Source: Pseudovibrio sp. Ad37
GTDB taxonomy: Bacteria > Pseudomonadota > Alphaproteobacteria > Rhizobiales > Stappiaceae
Length of the DNA: 64,000 nt
Assembly (NCBI RefSeq): GCF_001623075.1
Contig: NZ_LMCF01000013.1
Coordinates: 30,255-94,254 of the forward strand
Direction: 5' to 3'
A program made the translations under genes and the position numbers. The notes under the pieces are model-generated. The model searched no databases and was not told where the DNA came from. It was given only the letters and a program-made list of their open reading frames with translations. Numbering within the stretch: position 1 is the stretch's first letter; every line of letters starts with the position of its first letter. Shown piece after piece: positions 34,380-43,890 of the stretch.

Positions 34380-37298
34380 ATGAGACGAGTCCGGCACTCA
34401 ATTTCTCTTAAACTAGCAATCATCTCTGTTGTCGCCATTGCTCTATCTTATTTCGCGCTAACATTTCTCGTTGTAATTCAATGGAAAAGAACGCTTCAAC
34501 TCCAAAGTGAGCAACTCTCTCAAATCGCTGTAAACCAGTTTTCCACCACGCTTGAACGCGATGTTGCGTTGATAAGACACCGTATCCAGTCTCAGCTATC
34601 CGAAACCGCAGCCAGCCTTTCTGCCATTGGCGAGCGCGGCGACATCGTAAAAGCCGCAGAAACCCGCGTCTGGGCAGGTGATGTGAACATCCTGTCACTG
34701 GTGCAGGAAGGCACGCCGCTTGATGCTATTATCCTGCTGAATTACCGCGGCCAGATCGTCGGAGCATCCAAGCGCGCCGATCCGGGACTAATCCAGAAAC
34801 AGCTCCTCAAAGTTCATCTGAAACAGTCGCTTAGCACTGTCTGGACACCGTCCACGGGCACAGGCCCAGCCGTCAGATACACGCTTCTTCCAGCCACTCA
34901 ATTTGGCCCGTTATTGCCGGGGGAGCCTGATGCAGGCGTCTCTCAGGTCCTTTATTCCTCACTCATTGACCCGGGGACCCAGTGGCGCGGAGCCTTGGTG
35001 GCGCAGCGTTGGTTTCCCTTCAATTCCGGTGTAATTGACGAATACAGCAAAATCTCAGGTGCCGAGATTGCGATCTTCTATCAGGACAAGCTGGTTGGCG
35101 CCTCGCCACATGCACCGGTCGAAGCGCTGCAAATGCCTGAAAACCTGCGTAAACTTAAGATCCTGAATACCGCATTCGAGTTCTGTGACAACGGTCCATC
35201 CCCGCTCGTGATTTGCGCCTTCAAGCCACTGGAAGTCTTGCTGGACGCACAGGAACGCCTACGCAATGTGGGCGAAGAGACCAGCGCTCAGACTTTCCAG
35301 CGGCTTATCGTTTTGGGCTTCACAGCCTGCCTCATCATCTTCATCGTAGCCCTGTTTGTTTCCCGCAAAATGTCTCAGCCATTGCAGCGCATCGCAGATG
35401 CTCTCTCTGATGTGGCCGGAGGGAACTTCGATGTGCGGGTAGAAGGTACCCGAAGAATGGACGAGGTCGGAGAGATTGCCCGCGCCGTCAAAGTGCTCCA
35501 AGCCTCCGCTCGTGAGCGCGACAGTTTGCGTCTCAACATCCAGCGCAAGAACAAGGAATTGCGCAAGCAAGAACAGCAATTGGTGAAGCAAAATACGTTA
35601 TTCGACGCTGCTCTCAACAATATGTCTCATGGGTTGTGTATGTTCGATACACAGAAAAGATTGATTGTGTTTAATCAGCGCTTTGATGACATCTTCGCTT
35701 GTGAGCAGGGTGAGGGGAAAATTGGTATGACATGGGACGAAATGGTCCAATGTATGCCGTTGGCTCAGGAGTTCTTGGAGGAGGCAGACGAAAACTCTGT
35801 CGCTCAACAGCACTGGCCCAGCTCAGTACGCAGCACCTTCACGCTCACACTGCAAAGCGAGCAGGTCATTCTGATGACGCTTGAACCACAAGATGGCGGT
35901 GGCTGGGTTGCTATCTTCGAGGACATCACCGACAGGCAGCGCATCAGTGATCATCTGAGCTATCTTGCAACTCACGATGCCTTGACCAAACTGCCCAATC
36001 GCTTGCTGATGAACGAACGCCTGCAAGAGATGAAGCAAGCCGCCCTTGAGCAGGATGAGCACTTTGGCATTTTGTGGATGGACCTCGATGAGTTTAAGAC
36101 CATCAACGACTCATTGGGCCATGCTGTTGGTGATAAGCTCCTGTGCCACATCGCTAAAATCCTACGCGAACAGGTAACCAACAAAGAGATGGTCGCCCGT
36201 CTCGGAGGGGATGAGTTCGCGATCCTATCCAAGTTGCCTGCTTCGCGAGAGGATCTGGAGCAGCTTGCCAAAGAAGTGCTGAAAGTCATTGCTTCTCCAT
36301 GTTTCCTGGAAGGTCATGAAATCGTGGTCGCTGCGAGTGTTGGGATCGCGACATTCAGCAAGGAACATCAAAACGTGGATGAGCTTATCCGCTTTGCCGA
36401 CCTTGCTTTGTATCAGGCCAAAAATGATGGCCGAAACACTTTCCGCTTCTTCGAAGATGATATGGCTGCCAAGATTAAGCAACGCCAGACCTTGATCACT
36501 GATCTCTATAAAGCTACCGCAAACAGGGAGCTGGAGGTCTACTTCCAACCACAAGTCATACTGGCAACCGGCGAAATCTCGGGGTTTGAGGCACTACTGC
36601 GCTGGAACCACCCACGCTACGGTTTCATCTCACCATTTGAATTCATCCCTTTGGCAGAAGAAACCGGTTTGATTCTGGAGATTGGGGCATGGGTGCTGGA
36701 CGAGGCCTGCTCCCTAGCCGTTGGCTGGCCCAAACGGGTGAACTTGGCGGTCAACCTGTCACCACGCCAAATCTACTGCGAGCAGCTTTTGCCCGTTGTT
36801 GATGATGTGCTGGCCCGCACCGGTCTGGATCCCGGACGACTTGAGCTGGAAGTGACAGAAACCGTGTTGCTGGCAGATCATCTGCGCGTGCGCCAGACCT
36901 TGGCGAAGCTGCAGCAGATCGGCGTGAAGATCTCCATGGATGACTTCGGAACGGGCTACTCCTCACTGAGTACGCTTCGCCGTTTCCCCTTTGACAGGAT
37001 TAAAGTCGATAGATCATTCGTGATGAGTATGACTGAGGATGACGACTCCCGCTTCATCGTCAACTCTGTCATAGATCTTGCAAACAGCCTGGGTATTACA
37101 ACCACGGCAGAAGGCGTTGAAAGCAAAGAGATCTCAGAGCAATTGAAGGCTATGGGATGTACAGAAGCGCAGGGCTACTACTTCGGCAAACCTGCACCAC
37201 CCAATCAGGCGCTCTTTTGGATGCTGGAAGAAGCGCGCGGCATCACATTGGAAGCTCAGGTCAACAACTCAAAACTGACCAAGAAAGCCGCTGGCTAG
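34380..37298 (+). CDS. Membrane GGDEF-EAL protein (c-di-GMP cyclase/phosphodiesterase)
   Basis: About 972 residues. Two transmembrane helices (near residues 8-32 and 310-335) enclose a periplasmic sensor region of about 270 residues; then HAMP (RKMSQPLQRIADAL), a coiled coil, a PAS domain (LNNMSHGLCMFDTQKRLIVFN), GGDEF (LGGDEFAIL near residue 609) and EAL (FEALLRWNHP near 736, DDFGTGYSSL, EGVES, QGYYFGKP). Both output motifs look catalytically complete; no RxxD inhibitory site precedes GGDEF. I prefer ATG 34380 to GTG 34314 because the hydrophobic helix follows it directly, but the ribosome site is weak. Confidence 0.9.
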   Translation: MRRVRHSISLKLAIISVVAIALSYFALTFLVVIQWKRTLQLQSEQLSQIAVNQFSTTLERDVALIRHRIQSQLSETAASLSAIGERGDIVKAAETRVWAGDVNILSLVQEGTPLDAIILLNYRGQIVGASKRADPGLIQKQLLKVHLKQSLSTVWTPSTGTGPAVRYTLLPATQFGPLLPGEPDAGVSQVLYSSLIDPGTQWRGALVAQRWFPFNSGVIDEYSKISGAEIAIFYQDKLVGASPHAPVEALQMPENLRKLKILNTAFEFCDNGPSPLVICAFKPLEVLLDAQERLRNVGEETSAQTFQRLIVLGFTACLIIFIVALFVSRKMSQPLQRIADALSDVAGGNFDVRVEGTRRMDEVGEIARAVKVLQASARERDSLRLNIQRKNKELRKQEQQLVKQNTLFDAALNNMSHGLCMFDTQKRLIVFNQRFDDIFACEQGEGKIGMTWDEMVQCMPLAQEFLEEADENSVAQQHWPSSVRSTFTLTLQSEQVILMTLEPQDGGGWVAIFEDITDRQRISDHLSYLATHDALTKLPNRLLMNERLQEMKQAALEQDEHFGILWMDLDEFKTINDSLGHAVGDKLLCHIAKILREQVTNKEMVARLGGDEFAILSKLPASREDLEQLAKEVLKVIASPCFLEGHEIVVAASVGIATFSKEHQNVDELIRFADLALYQAKNDGRNTFRFFEDDMAAKIKQRQTLITDLYKATANRELEVYFQPQVILATGEISGFEALLRWNHPRYGFISPFEFIPLAEETGLILEIGAWVLDEACSLAVGWPKRVNLAVNLSPRQIYCEQLLPVVDDVLARTGLDPGRLELEVTETVLLADHLRVRQTLAKLQQIGVKISMDDFGTGYSSLSTLRRFPFDRIKVDRSFVMSMTEDDDSRFIVNSVIDLANSLGITTTAEGVESKEISEQLKAMGCTEAQGYYFGKPAPPNQALFWMLEEARGITLEAQVNNSKLTKKAAG

Positions 37299-37302
37299 AT
37301 AG

Positions 37303-38268
37303 TCACTCAGCAGGTTCCATCACAGCGGCATCATCAACGGGTTCTGCCACATCATCCCACGGTTGGAAGTTTGGAATACGCCCGTAAGTGGCTTGTGCCT
37401 CAATGAAAACATGCTCAAGGCTGGCAATAAAGTCGCGCGAGCCAGCCATATAAGCCATGTCAAACTCGGTGAGATCTGGCAGCAATGCTTGCAGGGTTTC
37501 AGCGGCTCCAATACCTTGCAGGTCTGCAAAGGTCGGCTGTATGCCACGACGGTTCAGCCAGTTAAACACCTGCTGAAACTGGTCTTGTTTCAATGATTGA
37601 TCCAGAATGAGTATCTTCTCACGGCGTGGCTGTCCCATGACGGAACTCAAAGCCATTGCCCAGATTGGAGGCAGACTGTTCGGTCCAGCAACCATAATCA
37701 GTGGCTCATCATCATGCCCAAGAAAGGATGAGCCATAAGGACCGGTAATGCCAACACGTCCCTTCACATCGCCTTTCTTCGCGAGCATCGCAAAAAGATC
37801 AGGGGTATTAGCCTGCTCAATGAGGAAAATCAGCGTGTTGAACTCTGTTCCTGCATCCAGCGCAAAACTGGCGAACAGGTTCACCCGCTCCTGGCCGCTA
37901 AACTCAACATGGTAATACTGGCCCGGATGCCATGAAATCGGCTTGGTAAAGCTCAGGCGCAATTCGAAGAGGTCTTCGGAAACCTTCCGCACTGCAGAAA
38001 CATGCCCCTTAAGCGATTGCAACTCAGAGGATGCGGGCAGCTTCAGCTCAGCATCGCCAGCAACCGTTGCCTTACAAGCAAGAACAGTGCTTTTCAGCCG
38101 AGAGCCATTGGCTTCCACCTCACCGGAAATCACAGTAACACGCGTGCTTTCACAAGTGCTATTCCCGCAGTCACACTGCAAAGCTAGTCCACCGCGCTCA
38201 GCGACTTCTAGAAGTGTTTCACCAAGCTTGGCATCAATTGATCTGCCATTGATATTAAGACTGGTCAT
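37303..38268 (-). CDS. Ferredoxin-domain/FAD reductase (class IB-like oxidoreductase) with atypical Fe-S cysteines
   Basis: A 321-residue electron-transfer protein: N-terminal plant-type ferredoxin domain (1-90), FAD-binding domain with HPGQYYHVEF and NLFASFAL, and an NAD-binding domain with GITGPYGSSF and MVAGPNSLPPIWAM. This is the order of phenol-hydroxylase and benzoate-dioxygenase reductases. The cluster cysteines are unusual: CDCGNSTCEST has C-x-C-x4-C, and Thr stands where the third Cys of Cx4Cx2C is expected; a later Cys is in VLACKA. The FAD motif RxYS is also altered. Start ATG 38268 is chosen at the domain boundary. Its oxygenase partner is not in the window. Confidence 0.75.
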   Translation of the reverse strand: MTSLNINGRSIDAKLGETLLEVAERGGLALQCDCGNSTCESTRVTVISGEVEANGSRLKSTVLACKATVAGDAELKLPASSELQSLKGHVSAVRKVSEDLFELRLSFTKPISWHPGQYYHVEFSGQERVNLFASFALDAGTEFNTLIFLIEQANTPDLFAMLAKKGDVKGRVGITGPYGSSFLGHDDEPLIMVAGPNSLPPIWAMALSSVMGQPRREKILILDQSLKQDQFQQVFNWLNRRGIQPTFADLQGIGAAETLQALLPDLTEFDMAYMAGSRDFIASLEHVFIEAQATYGRIPNFQPWDDVAEPVDDAAVMEPAE

Positions 38269-38429
38269 GGGCACCCATGTTGCTCCGCATATGTGACGGA
38301 CGTATCTAAGGTTGTGCAAGTTATAGAGCTACACGCTTATTTCCTAGGAGGAAATCTAAGTCATTCGCGACATTAATACAATTTTAACAATTAATAGTCA
38401 CCTGACTTTATCTAGTTATTTTTACGCCC

Positions 38430-39248
38430 TTAGCTCTTCTTGTAGGCCGCAATAACCAGATGACCCGGAACTGGCTCACCCTGTTCAAAGCGTACGGTGA
38501 TCGGCGAAAGATCAAGAATGGTAAAACCACTGCTCTCCAGCAAGCTCCGAACATAGCTCTCAGCGTGCGCAAACCGATGGTACTTGCCCACCATGAAGTT
38601 CTGCTCGCCTAACTCCTCTGCAGGAAGTGTCTCAGAGGAAAATGCAAAGACACCATTGGCTTCAATGTTGCCCGCTACACCGGCGAAAAACTCTTCCAGT
38701 TCGCCCATGTAGGGCAGCACATCAGTCGCGACGATGAGGTCCCAGCGCTCTTCTTCCTCAACCTTGAGAAATTCAACCACTTCACCCACGTAAAGGTCGT
38801 CGTAGATTTCCTTCTCATCCGCAACTTCAACCATCCCCTCGGCAATGTCCACGCCGGTTTTATGGGGTACTAGGTTATTCAGGGCTTCACCGGAAAGGCC
38901 AGTCCCGCAACCAAGGTCCAGCAAACGTTTGAAGGAGCCAAGTTCCAGCTTTTCAATCTTGTCACGCACCATCAGCGGAACGGAATAGCCAAGCTGATCC
39001 ACCAGAACCATGTCGAACACTTCGGCATGCTGATCAAACAGCGTGCTCACATAAGCATCCGGCGCTTTGAGGGGCGCATTTCCTTTGCCCATACTTGCCA
39101 GGCGAACGGCCACGCCACCATGATCTTCCGGATCTAACTCCAGAACTGCTTTGTAGGCTTCAGCAGCCTCGTCAAACTTGCCTGCTTTTTCCAGATCCAG
39201 AGCCCGGTTATATGCGTCAGCAAGTGCTTCATTGTCTAGTTTAGTCAT
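38430..39248 (-). CDS. TPR-containing class I SAM-dependent methyltransferase
   Basis: A 272-residue protein: a short TPR-like helix pair at the N-terminus (ALDLEKAGKFDEAAEAYKAV), then a methyltransferase domain with motif I LLDLGCGTGLSGEAL near residue 118, GVDIAEGMVEVA and DLIVATDVLPYMG. This architecture is common in alphaproteobacteria; the substrate is unknown. I use ATG 39248 (MTKLDNEAL) and not the upstream in-frame start. No operon partner; the ferredoxin-reductase gene follows 160 bases later on the same strand. Confidence 0.8.
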   Translation of the reverse strand: MTKLDNEALADAYNRALDLEKAGKFDEAAEAYKAVLELDPEDHGGVAVRLASMGKGNAPLKAPDAYVSTLFDQHAEVFDMVLVDQLGYSVPLMVRDKIEKLELGSFKRLLDLGCGTGLSGEALNNLVPHKTGVDIAEGMVEVADEKEIYDDLYVGEVVEFLKVEEEERWDLIVATDVLPYMGELEEFFAGVAGNIEANGVFAFSSETLPAEELGEQNFMVGKYHRFAHAESYVRSLLESSGFTILDLSPITVRFEQGEPVPGHLVIAAYKKS

Positions 39249-39411
39249 GGGGACAGTTGAGCCGCTGTAATATTGAAATTGAAGGTCTTCCTTACACAAG
39301 AAATTCTCGAAAATCTACGCAATACATAAGGTTTTGTTGCCGCATCAGAGTAAATAAAATGGAGCACCCCGATTAAAATACGCAGATCACTTTTAAACGG
39401 GAAGTGAGGTC

Positions 39412-40668
39412 ATGCTGATAAAACCAAGGCTGGTGAACAGTGAGGCCCGTATGGAAGGTGCGCAACCTGAGCTAATTGAGATTGATCCATTTACGACAAT
39501 CACAATTGCAATTCTTGTTTTGTTTGTCGGACGAGAGCTCGTTCGAAAAAGTGTAGCCCTTCGCAAACTGACGATCCCTGACCCTCTGGCTGGCGGATTG
39601 CTGTGCGCCATTCTTGTTACTGTGCTGACAGTCTGGTGGGGTGTGAAACTTAAATTCTCGACAGAACCGATTGATTTCTTTCTGATTTATTTCTTCGCGG
39701 CAATTGGCCTTCGTGCAAAGGTGAGTGACCTTCTTACAGGTGGCAAACCACTTATCATTCTCATCATCATTTCCTCGGTGTTCCTTGGCGTTCAGAATTT
39801 TGTCGGTATGGGGGCGGCCAGCGTCTATGGCTATCCGGTACACACAGGCATTATCGCCGGGTCAGTCTCGCTATCCGGTGGGGTAGGGACAACGCTTGCA
39901 TGGGCACCGATTTTTGCTTCAGAACTTGGCGTCGCAAATGCGCAGGAGATCGGCATTGCCTGTAACACTGTTGGCATCGTGTCTGCGTGTATCATCGGCG
40001 GACCAATTGCTCAGTACCTCATGAAACGGCATAAATTGGCAGGATCCCTCAGCACAGACGAAGCTGTCGGGCAGAATTTCAAGGATGATGGTAAGCTGAA
40101 TCTGCACTACTACGATGTTCTGGGCGCCGTCTTCTTCATAAACATGGCAATTTTCATCGGCTACATGATGTATCTTGGCCTGCAGGAAGCTGGTGTCGTT
40201 ATTCCGGTATTCGTGCCAATTCTTGTCGCAGGCATCATCATAAACAACGTGGGCCGCCTGCTGTTTCGCAACTACGACAATGTTGGTCGCGAAAAAGGCA
40301 TGGCGATGATCTCAGACATCAGCCTTGGTATCTTCCTCAGCATCGCGCTGATGACCATGGACCTGCTGGTAGTCTGGCAGTTTATGGGCTTCGTCGCACT
40401 GGTGATGTCCCTGCAAATCGCACTTGCCATTAGCTATGCACTCTTTATCGTCTTCACCTCCATGGGCAAGGATTATGATGCAGCCGTTATCGCAGCAGGC
40501 TTTGGCGGGATAGCACTCGGTTCCACGGCCACAGCCGTGTTGAATATGACCTCCGTCACCCGTCAGTTTGGTGCATCGCCGAAAGCATTCCTCATTGTGC
40601 CACTCACCTGCGGCTTCTTCATTGACCTGATGAATACCTGGGTGATCTCAAACCTGATTGCGCTCTGA
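39412..40668 (+). CDS. gltS: Sodium/glutamate symporter GltS
   Basis: A 418-residue membrane protein of the ESS family. It follows E. coli GltS closely in pattern: LFVGRELVRK, TIPDPLAGGLLCA, FFAAIGLRAKVSDLL, GIIAGSVSLSGGVGTTLAWAPIF and GGPIAQYLMKRHK, and the second half GFGGIALGSTATAVLNM. About ten helices in two inverted repeats. It takes up glutamate with Na+, fitting a marine host. The ATG at 39412 follows GTGAGG; the N-terminal 15 residues are longer than in E. coli. Monocistronic by appearance. Confidence 0.85.
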   Translation: MLIKPRLVNSEARMEGAQPELIEIDPFTTITIAILVLFVGRELVRKSVALRKLTIPDPLAGGLLCAILVTVLTVWWGVKLKFSTEPIDFFLIYFFAAIGLRAKVSDLLTGGKPLIILIIISSVFLGVQNFVGMGAASVYGYPVHTGIIAGSVSLSGGVGTTLAWAPIFASELGVANAQEIGIACNTVGIVSACIIGGPIAQYLMKRHKLAGSLSTDEAVGQNFKDDGKLNLHYYDVLGAVFFINMAIFIGYMMYLGLQEAGVVIPVFVPILVAGIIINNVGRLLFRNYDNVGREKGMAMISDISLGIFLSIALMTMDLLVVWQFMGFVALVMSLQIALAISYALFIVFTSMGKDYDAAVIAAGFGGIALGSTATAVLNMTSVTRQFGASPKAFLIVPLTCGFFIDLMNTWVISNLIAL

Positions 40669-40706
40669 TGTGCGTGAAGTTGAAGCTGAAAACATGGCTG
40701 GAGTAA

Positions 40707-41183
40707 TTAAGGTCGCACGAGCAGATATCGCGAGATCGTTGCATACGGTCCGGCCTCATAGTGCACCAGCTCCATTGTGTCAGAGTTTATCATGTGCCCC
40801 TGCATGGTACCCGTATCTGGATGCTCTACAAGTGTGATGGACGTACCATCCCAACCGATCATCCCAATCACAGGTTCTTTTGATTTTGAGACCTCGGACC
40901 GTCCATCATGATCTCGCCCGGACCCAGGACTGACCTGCCAGAAGAAAACTCCCTCCAGCACCGGTCCTGTTTGCTCATCTATCCGCAAATGAGAAGGTCC
41001 GTTCTCTTGACTTTGGATATCCCGATGCCAGTAAACAGCATCTTTTTTGATCACCACCCATTGCCCAACCAGCTCTGGATAATGCTGTGGCGGTTTGCCA
41101 TCAATTGCAAAGGCAACAAACGTGGCACACCCCATCATCAGTGCCGCAATCGCAGCCTGAACAGGAAGTTTCCATTGCCCCAT
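40707..41183 (-). CDS. Hypothetical exported protein
   Basis: A 158-residue protein with an N-terminal hydrophobic segment (QAAIAALMMGCATFVAFA) that looks like a signal peptide or, less likely, a lipoprotein signal. The mature part is beta-rich with VGQWVVIKKDAVYWHRD, VLEGVFFWQVSPG, IGMIGWDGTSITLVEH and ELVHYEAG, suggesting a small lipocalin-like barrel. Excellent ribosome site GGGGAGG six bases before ATG. I do not recognise a family; convergent with gltS. Confidence 0.6.
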   Translation of the reverse strand: MGQWKLPVQAAIAALMMGCATFVAFAIDGKPPQHYPELVGQWVVIKKDAVYWHRDIQSQENGPSHLRIDEQTGPVLEGVFFWQVSPGSGRDHDGRSEVSKSKEPVIGMIGWDGTSITLVEHPDTGTMQGHMINSDTMELVHYEAGPYATISRYLLVRP

Positions 41184-41423
41184 TTATGCCTCCCCAACTC
41201 AACTTGAAGTCACAGGGCAACACATCTCAGCCAAGACCTAAATCCCTAGGATCTGACGTGGTAGTTCAGATCAAAGAAATCTGCCTGTATGGAAGCAAGA
41301 GCATCTGTTTTGTCGTTCTCATAAGAAAGGGATAGCCAATCCCGCTTCTGGAACATATAGTGAACAGAAGCTATTGTAAGTGATGGCGATCAACCCGGAT
41401 GATTGATCAAAAGGATATTTGAA

Positions 41424-42020
41424 ATGACGAAGATTGCAGTGATCCTCACCCAAGGCTTTGCTGATTGGGAATACGCATTGATTGCTGGCACTGGCGGCCC
41501 ATTTTTCGGCATGCAGGTTGAGTTCTTCACCCCTCAGGTCGGTGAAGTGAAGTCGCAAGGCGGGCTCGCTGCGATTGTCTCGCGTAAGCTAGATGAGATC
41601 AGAACGTTTGAACCGACCGTTATTGTCGTTGTTGGGGGAACAATCTGGGAAACTGAACAGGCTCCGGATATCGCAGATCTGCTCAGGGCTCACCACGAAC
41701 GCGGTGGTGCTGTTGCTGGAATTTGCGGTGGCACATTGGCTCTTGCCAGAGCAGGTCTGCTAAATGAAGCGAGACACACATCAAACAACGCAGAATTCCT
41801 ACAGCAAAATGCGAAAAACTACAAAGGTGCTGAACACTACCAGTCAAGTGCATCCGCCATCTCGGATCGTGGCGTGATTTCCGCTCCTGGAACGGCCCCG
41901 GTATCCTTTGCAGCAGCTGTTCTTGAAGCTGCCGGGCTCGCCACTGACGCTCTTCAGCAGTTTAAGGCCATGCTTGGCGCGGAGCATTTGGAACCAGCAA
42001 TGGCTGAGACGACCTCTTAA
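41424..42020 (+). CDS. DJ-1/PfpI family glutamine amidotransferase-like protein
   Basis: A 198-residue protein of the DJ-1/PfpI fold: KIAVILTQGFADWEYALI with the acidic residue of the active site, and the nucleophile elbow AGICGGTLALARAGLL with Cys near residue 100, followed by a His-free GLLNEARHTSN segment. Members are glyoxalases, deglycase-like or amidase enzymes. ATG 41424 is preferred over an earlier start because AAGGA lies 8 bases before it. Terminated by a long hairpin after the stop. Confidence 0.8.
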   Translation: MTKIAVILTQGFADWEYALIAGTGGPFFGMQVEFFTPQVGEVKSQGGLAAIVSRKLDEIRTFEPTVIVVVGGTIWETEQAPDIADLLRAHHERGGAVAGICGGTLALARAGLLNEARHTSNNAEFLQQNAKNYKGAEHYQSSASAISDRGVISAPGTAPVSFAAAVLEAAGLATDALQQFKAMLGAEHLEPAMAETTS

Positions 42021-42063
42021 AAACTGAGTCAGTGCCCTGGGTTGATAGGGCACTGACCAGTTT
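42021..42063. terminator. Bidirectional hairpin terminator between DJ-1 and serralysin genes
   Basis: Perfect 11-bp core stem (42028-42038 with 42047-42057) extended by AAACTG/CAGTTT on the flanks across a one-base bulge. It separates two convergent genes. Confidence 0.8.
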
Positions 42064-42070
42064 CTGCTGA

Positions 42071-43849
42071 CTACACGAAAGCAAAGTCGCTTTCGCCAAG
42101 GAGTGCAGCATCCACATTCACCAGAGAAATGGAGTTTGTTCCAAAGGTGATCACGGTATCTCCGCCATCGTCAAAGATGGTGAGGTTGGCAAACTCTGCC
42201 ATGCGGCTCTTGATCATGATGAGATCACTGCCAAGTTCAAAGTCGTTGATGGTGTCATCACCTCCCAGATTGAAGAAGCAGAAGTTGTCAGAGCCTGAAC
42301 CGCCTGTGAGCGTGTCGTCACCAGCACCTGCAATCAACTTGTCCGCACCAGAGCCTCCGTCCAGAGTGTCGTCCCCGGCACCGCCTTTCAGCACATCGTT
42401 GCCAGAGCCACCACGCAGGGTATCGTGACCGTTTCCGCCAATCAGCTTGTCCTTGCCACCGTTGCCGAGCAGCGTATCATTGCCAGCTTTGCCAACTAGA
42501 GTATTGCCAGCCGCATTGCCGATGATGGTGTCATTACCGCCACTGCCAATCGCGTTTTCAATAACGGCATTGTAAGCAATCGCCAGATTACTCAGGCCAC
42601 CACCCACATCGGAGAAGGAGCCATCAATGAGGCTGATCATCTGGTTGACTTTACCAGCACCTGACATGTCGATGGTATCATTGCCACCAGCATCCCAAAT
42701 GGTGACCGCGCTGGGCATTTTCTCAGAGAAATCATAGGCACCACCAGCATTGGAGTTGTAGCCGTAGACCGTGTCATCCGCACGGGTGGTCATATTCACC
42801 CCGTAAAGCTGCTGAAGCGCCAGAACATCCAGCGGCATGAGCGTATCCGGGAAACCGCCGTAACCGAGGTTGGAATCGGCATTACTCTCATCAAAATAGC
42901 TCATCACAGAATACTGCTGCGTATCCTGACGGAACTGAGCATGTTCATCATAAGTAATGCGAACACCCGGACCAGCGTTGTAGTCCCCCGGATGGGCCAG
43001 CCCCACAGCATGGCCGATCTCGTGCATAACAGCAAAGTGGCTGTAAGAGCCGGTTGGCAACTCATCGGTTGAGACACTGTTCGTGTTCAGCCAAACGTCG
43101 CCTTCATTTTCACCAGCGTCCGGCGAACCTGGGTAATAAGCATAGGCACCAGCACCATCCGTGGTGGAGTTGTAGTTGGAAAACAGCATGGTCGCATCGT
43201 CGGTGTATCCGTCCGGGTTCACCCGATCAAACGAGATATTGGCAATTTCTGAGTAGGAGGCCAGCACCTTCTCAATAGCTGCAATCTGCTCATCAGTGAC
43301 GTGCGCAAACGTGTCTTCAACCCCGTTGTTGTTCTCACGGAAGCCATAAGTCACTGTCGCAGCTGTACCCGGTCCACTCCACGAGAGGCCAGGGCGAAGC
43401 AAGGCACCAGCACCCATATTGCCGTCATAATAAGCTTTGTCGCCTTCCACAGCAGACAAGCCGTACTGGCCGGTGCCTTCATCACCATAGGACGCCACAT
43501 CAAGATAGAAAGTCCCGCTGGTTACTGCGGTAAACGTAATAGTGGAGTGTGTGCCCGGTCCTCCATCATCGTCATCCACCAACAAGTTCCCATCGGAATC
43601 CCGCAGGCGCAGATAAGGATCGTCCAAGCGGCTTTCGCCATCAAAAGTGCCAATAGCAGCAAAGGTATAGGTCTGCCCGGCAACCAGCTCGACTTCATAC
43701 CAGTCGTGGTCGCCATCGCTGGCAATAGTGCCCTGAACTGTCTCGAAGATATTGTTGTCCGATCCTTGCGCATCCTTCCCCGTGTCCCTCAAACGGTAGG
43801 ATGTGGACGCGTTGTCTGCGGCATCTCTGGTCTCATAGAGATTTGTCAT
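42071..43849 (-). CDS. Serralysin-type M10 metallopeptidase with PPC and RTX repeats
   Basis: A 592-residue secreted protease. Order: N-terminal PPC-like beta domain (DGDHDWYEVELVAGQTYTF, residues 30-130), M10B catalytic domain with zinc motif HEIGHAVGLAH near residue 275 and Met-turn SVMSYFD, then RTX nonapeptide repeats of GGxGxDxLx type (about residues 440-540) that bind Ca2+, and a C-terminal hydrophobic secretion signal for a type I system. No Sec signal. ATG 43849 follows GGAGA. A PPC domain in front of the catalytic domain is unusual in classical serralysins. No type I secretion genes lie nearby. Confidence 0.88.
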   Translation of the reverse strand: MTNLYETRDAADNASTSYRLRDTGKDAQGSDNNIFETVQGTIASDGDHDWYEVELVAGQTYTFAAIGTFDGESRLDDPYLRLRDSDGNLLVDDDDGGPGTHSTITFTAVTSGTFYLDVASYGDEGTGQYGLSAVEGDKAYYDGNMGAGALLRPGLSWSGPGTAATVTYGFRENNNGVEDTFAHVTDEQIAAIEKVLASYSEIANISFDRVNPDGYTDDATMLFSNYNSTTDGAGAYAYYPGSPDAGENEGDVWLNTNSVSTDELPTGSYSHFAVMHEIGHAVGLAHPGDYNAGPGVRITYDEHAQFRQDTQQYSVMSYFDESNADSNLGYGGFPDTLMPLDVLALQQLYGVNMTTRADDTVYGYNSNAGGAYDFSEKMPSAVTIWDAGGNDTIDMSGAGKVNQMISLIDGSFSDVGGGLSNLAIAYNAVIENAIGSGGNDTIIGNAAGNTLVGKAGNDTLLGNGGKDKLIGGNGHDTLRGGSGNDVLKGGAGDDTLDGGSGADKLIAGAGDDTLTGGSGSDNFCFFNLGGDDTINDFELGSDLIMIKSRMAEFANLTIFDDGGDTVITFGTNSISLVNVDAALLGESDFAFV

Positions 43850-43890
43850 TATGTTTCTCCAGCTTAAAATGGACATTCAGATGAATGAGT

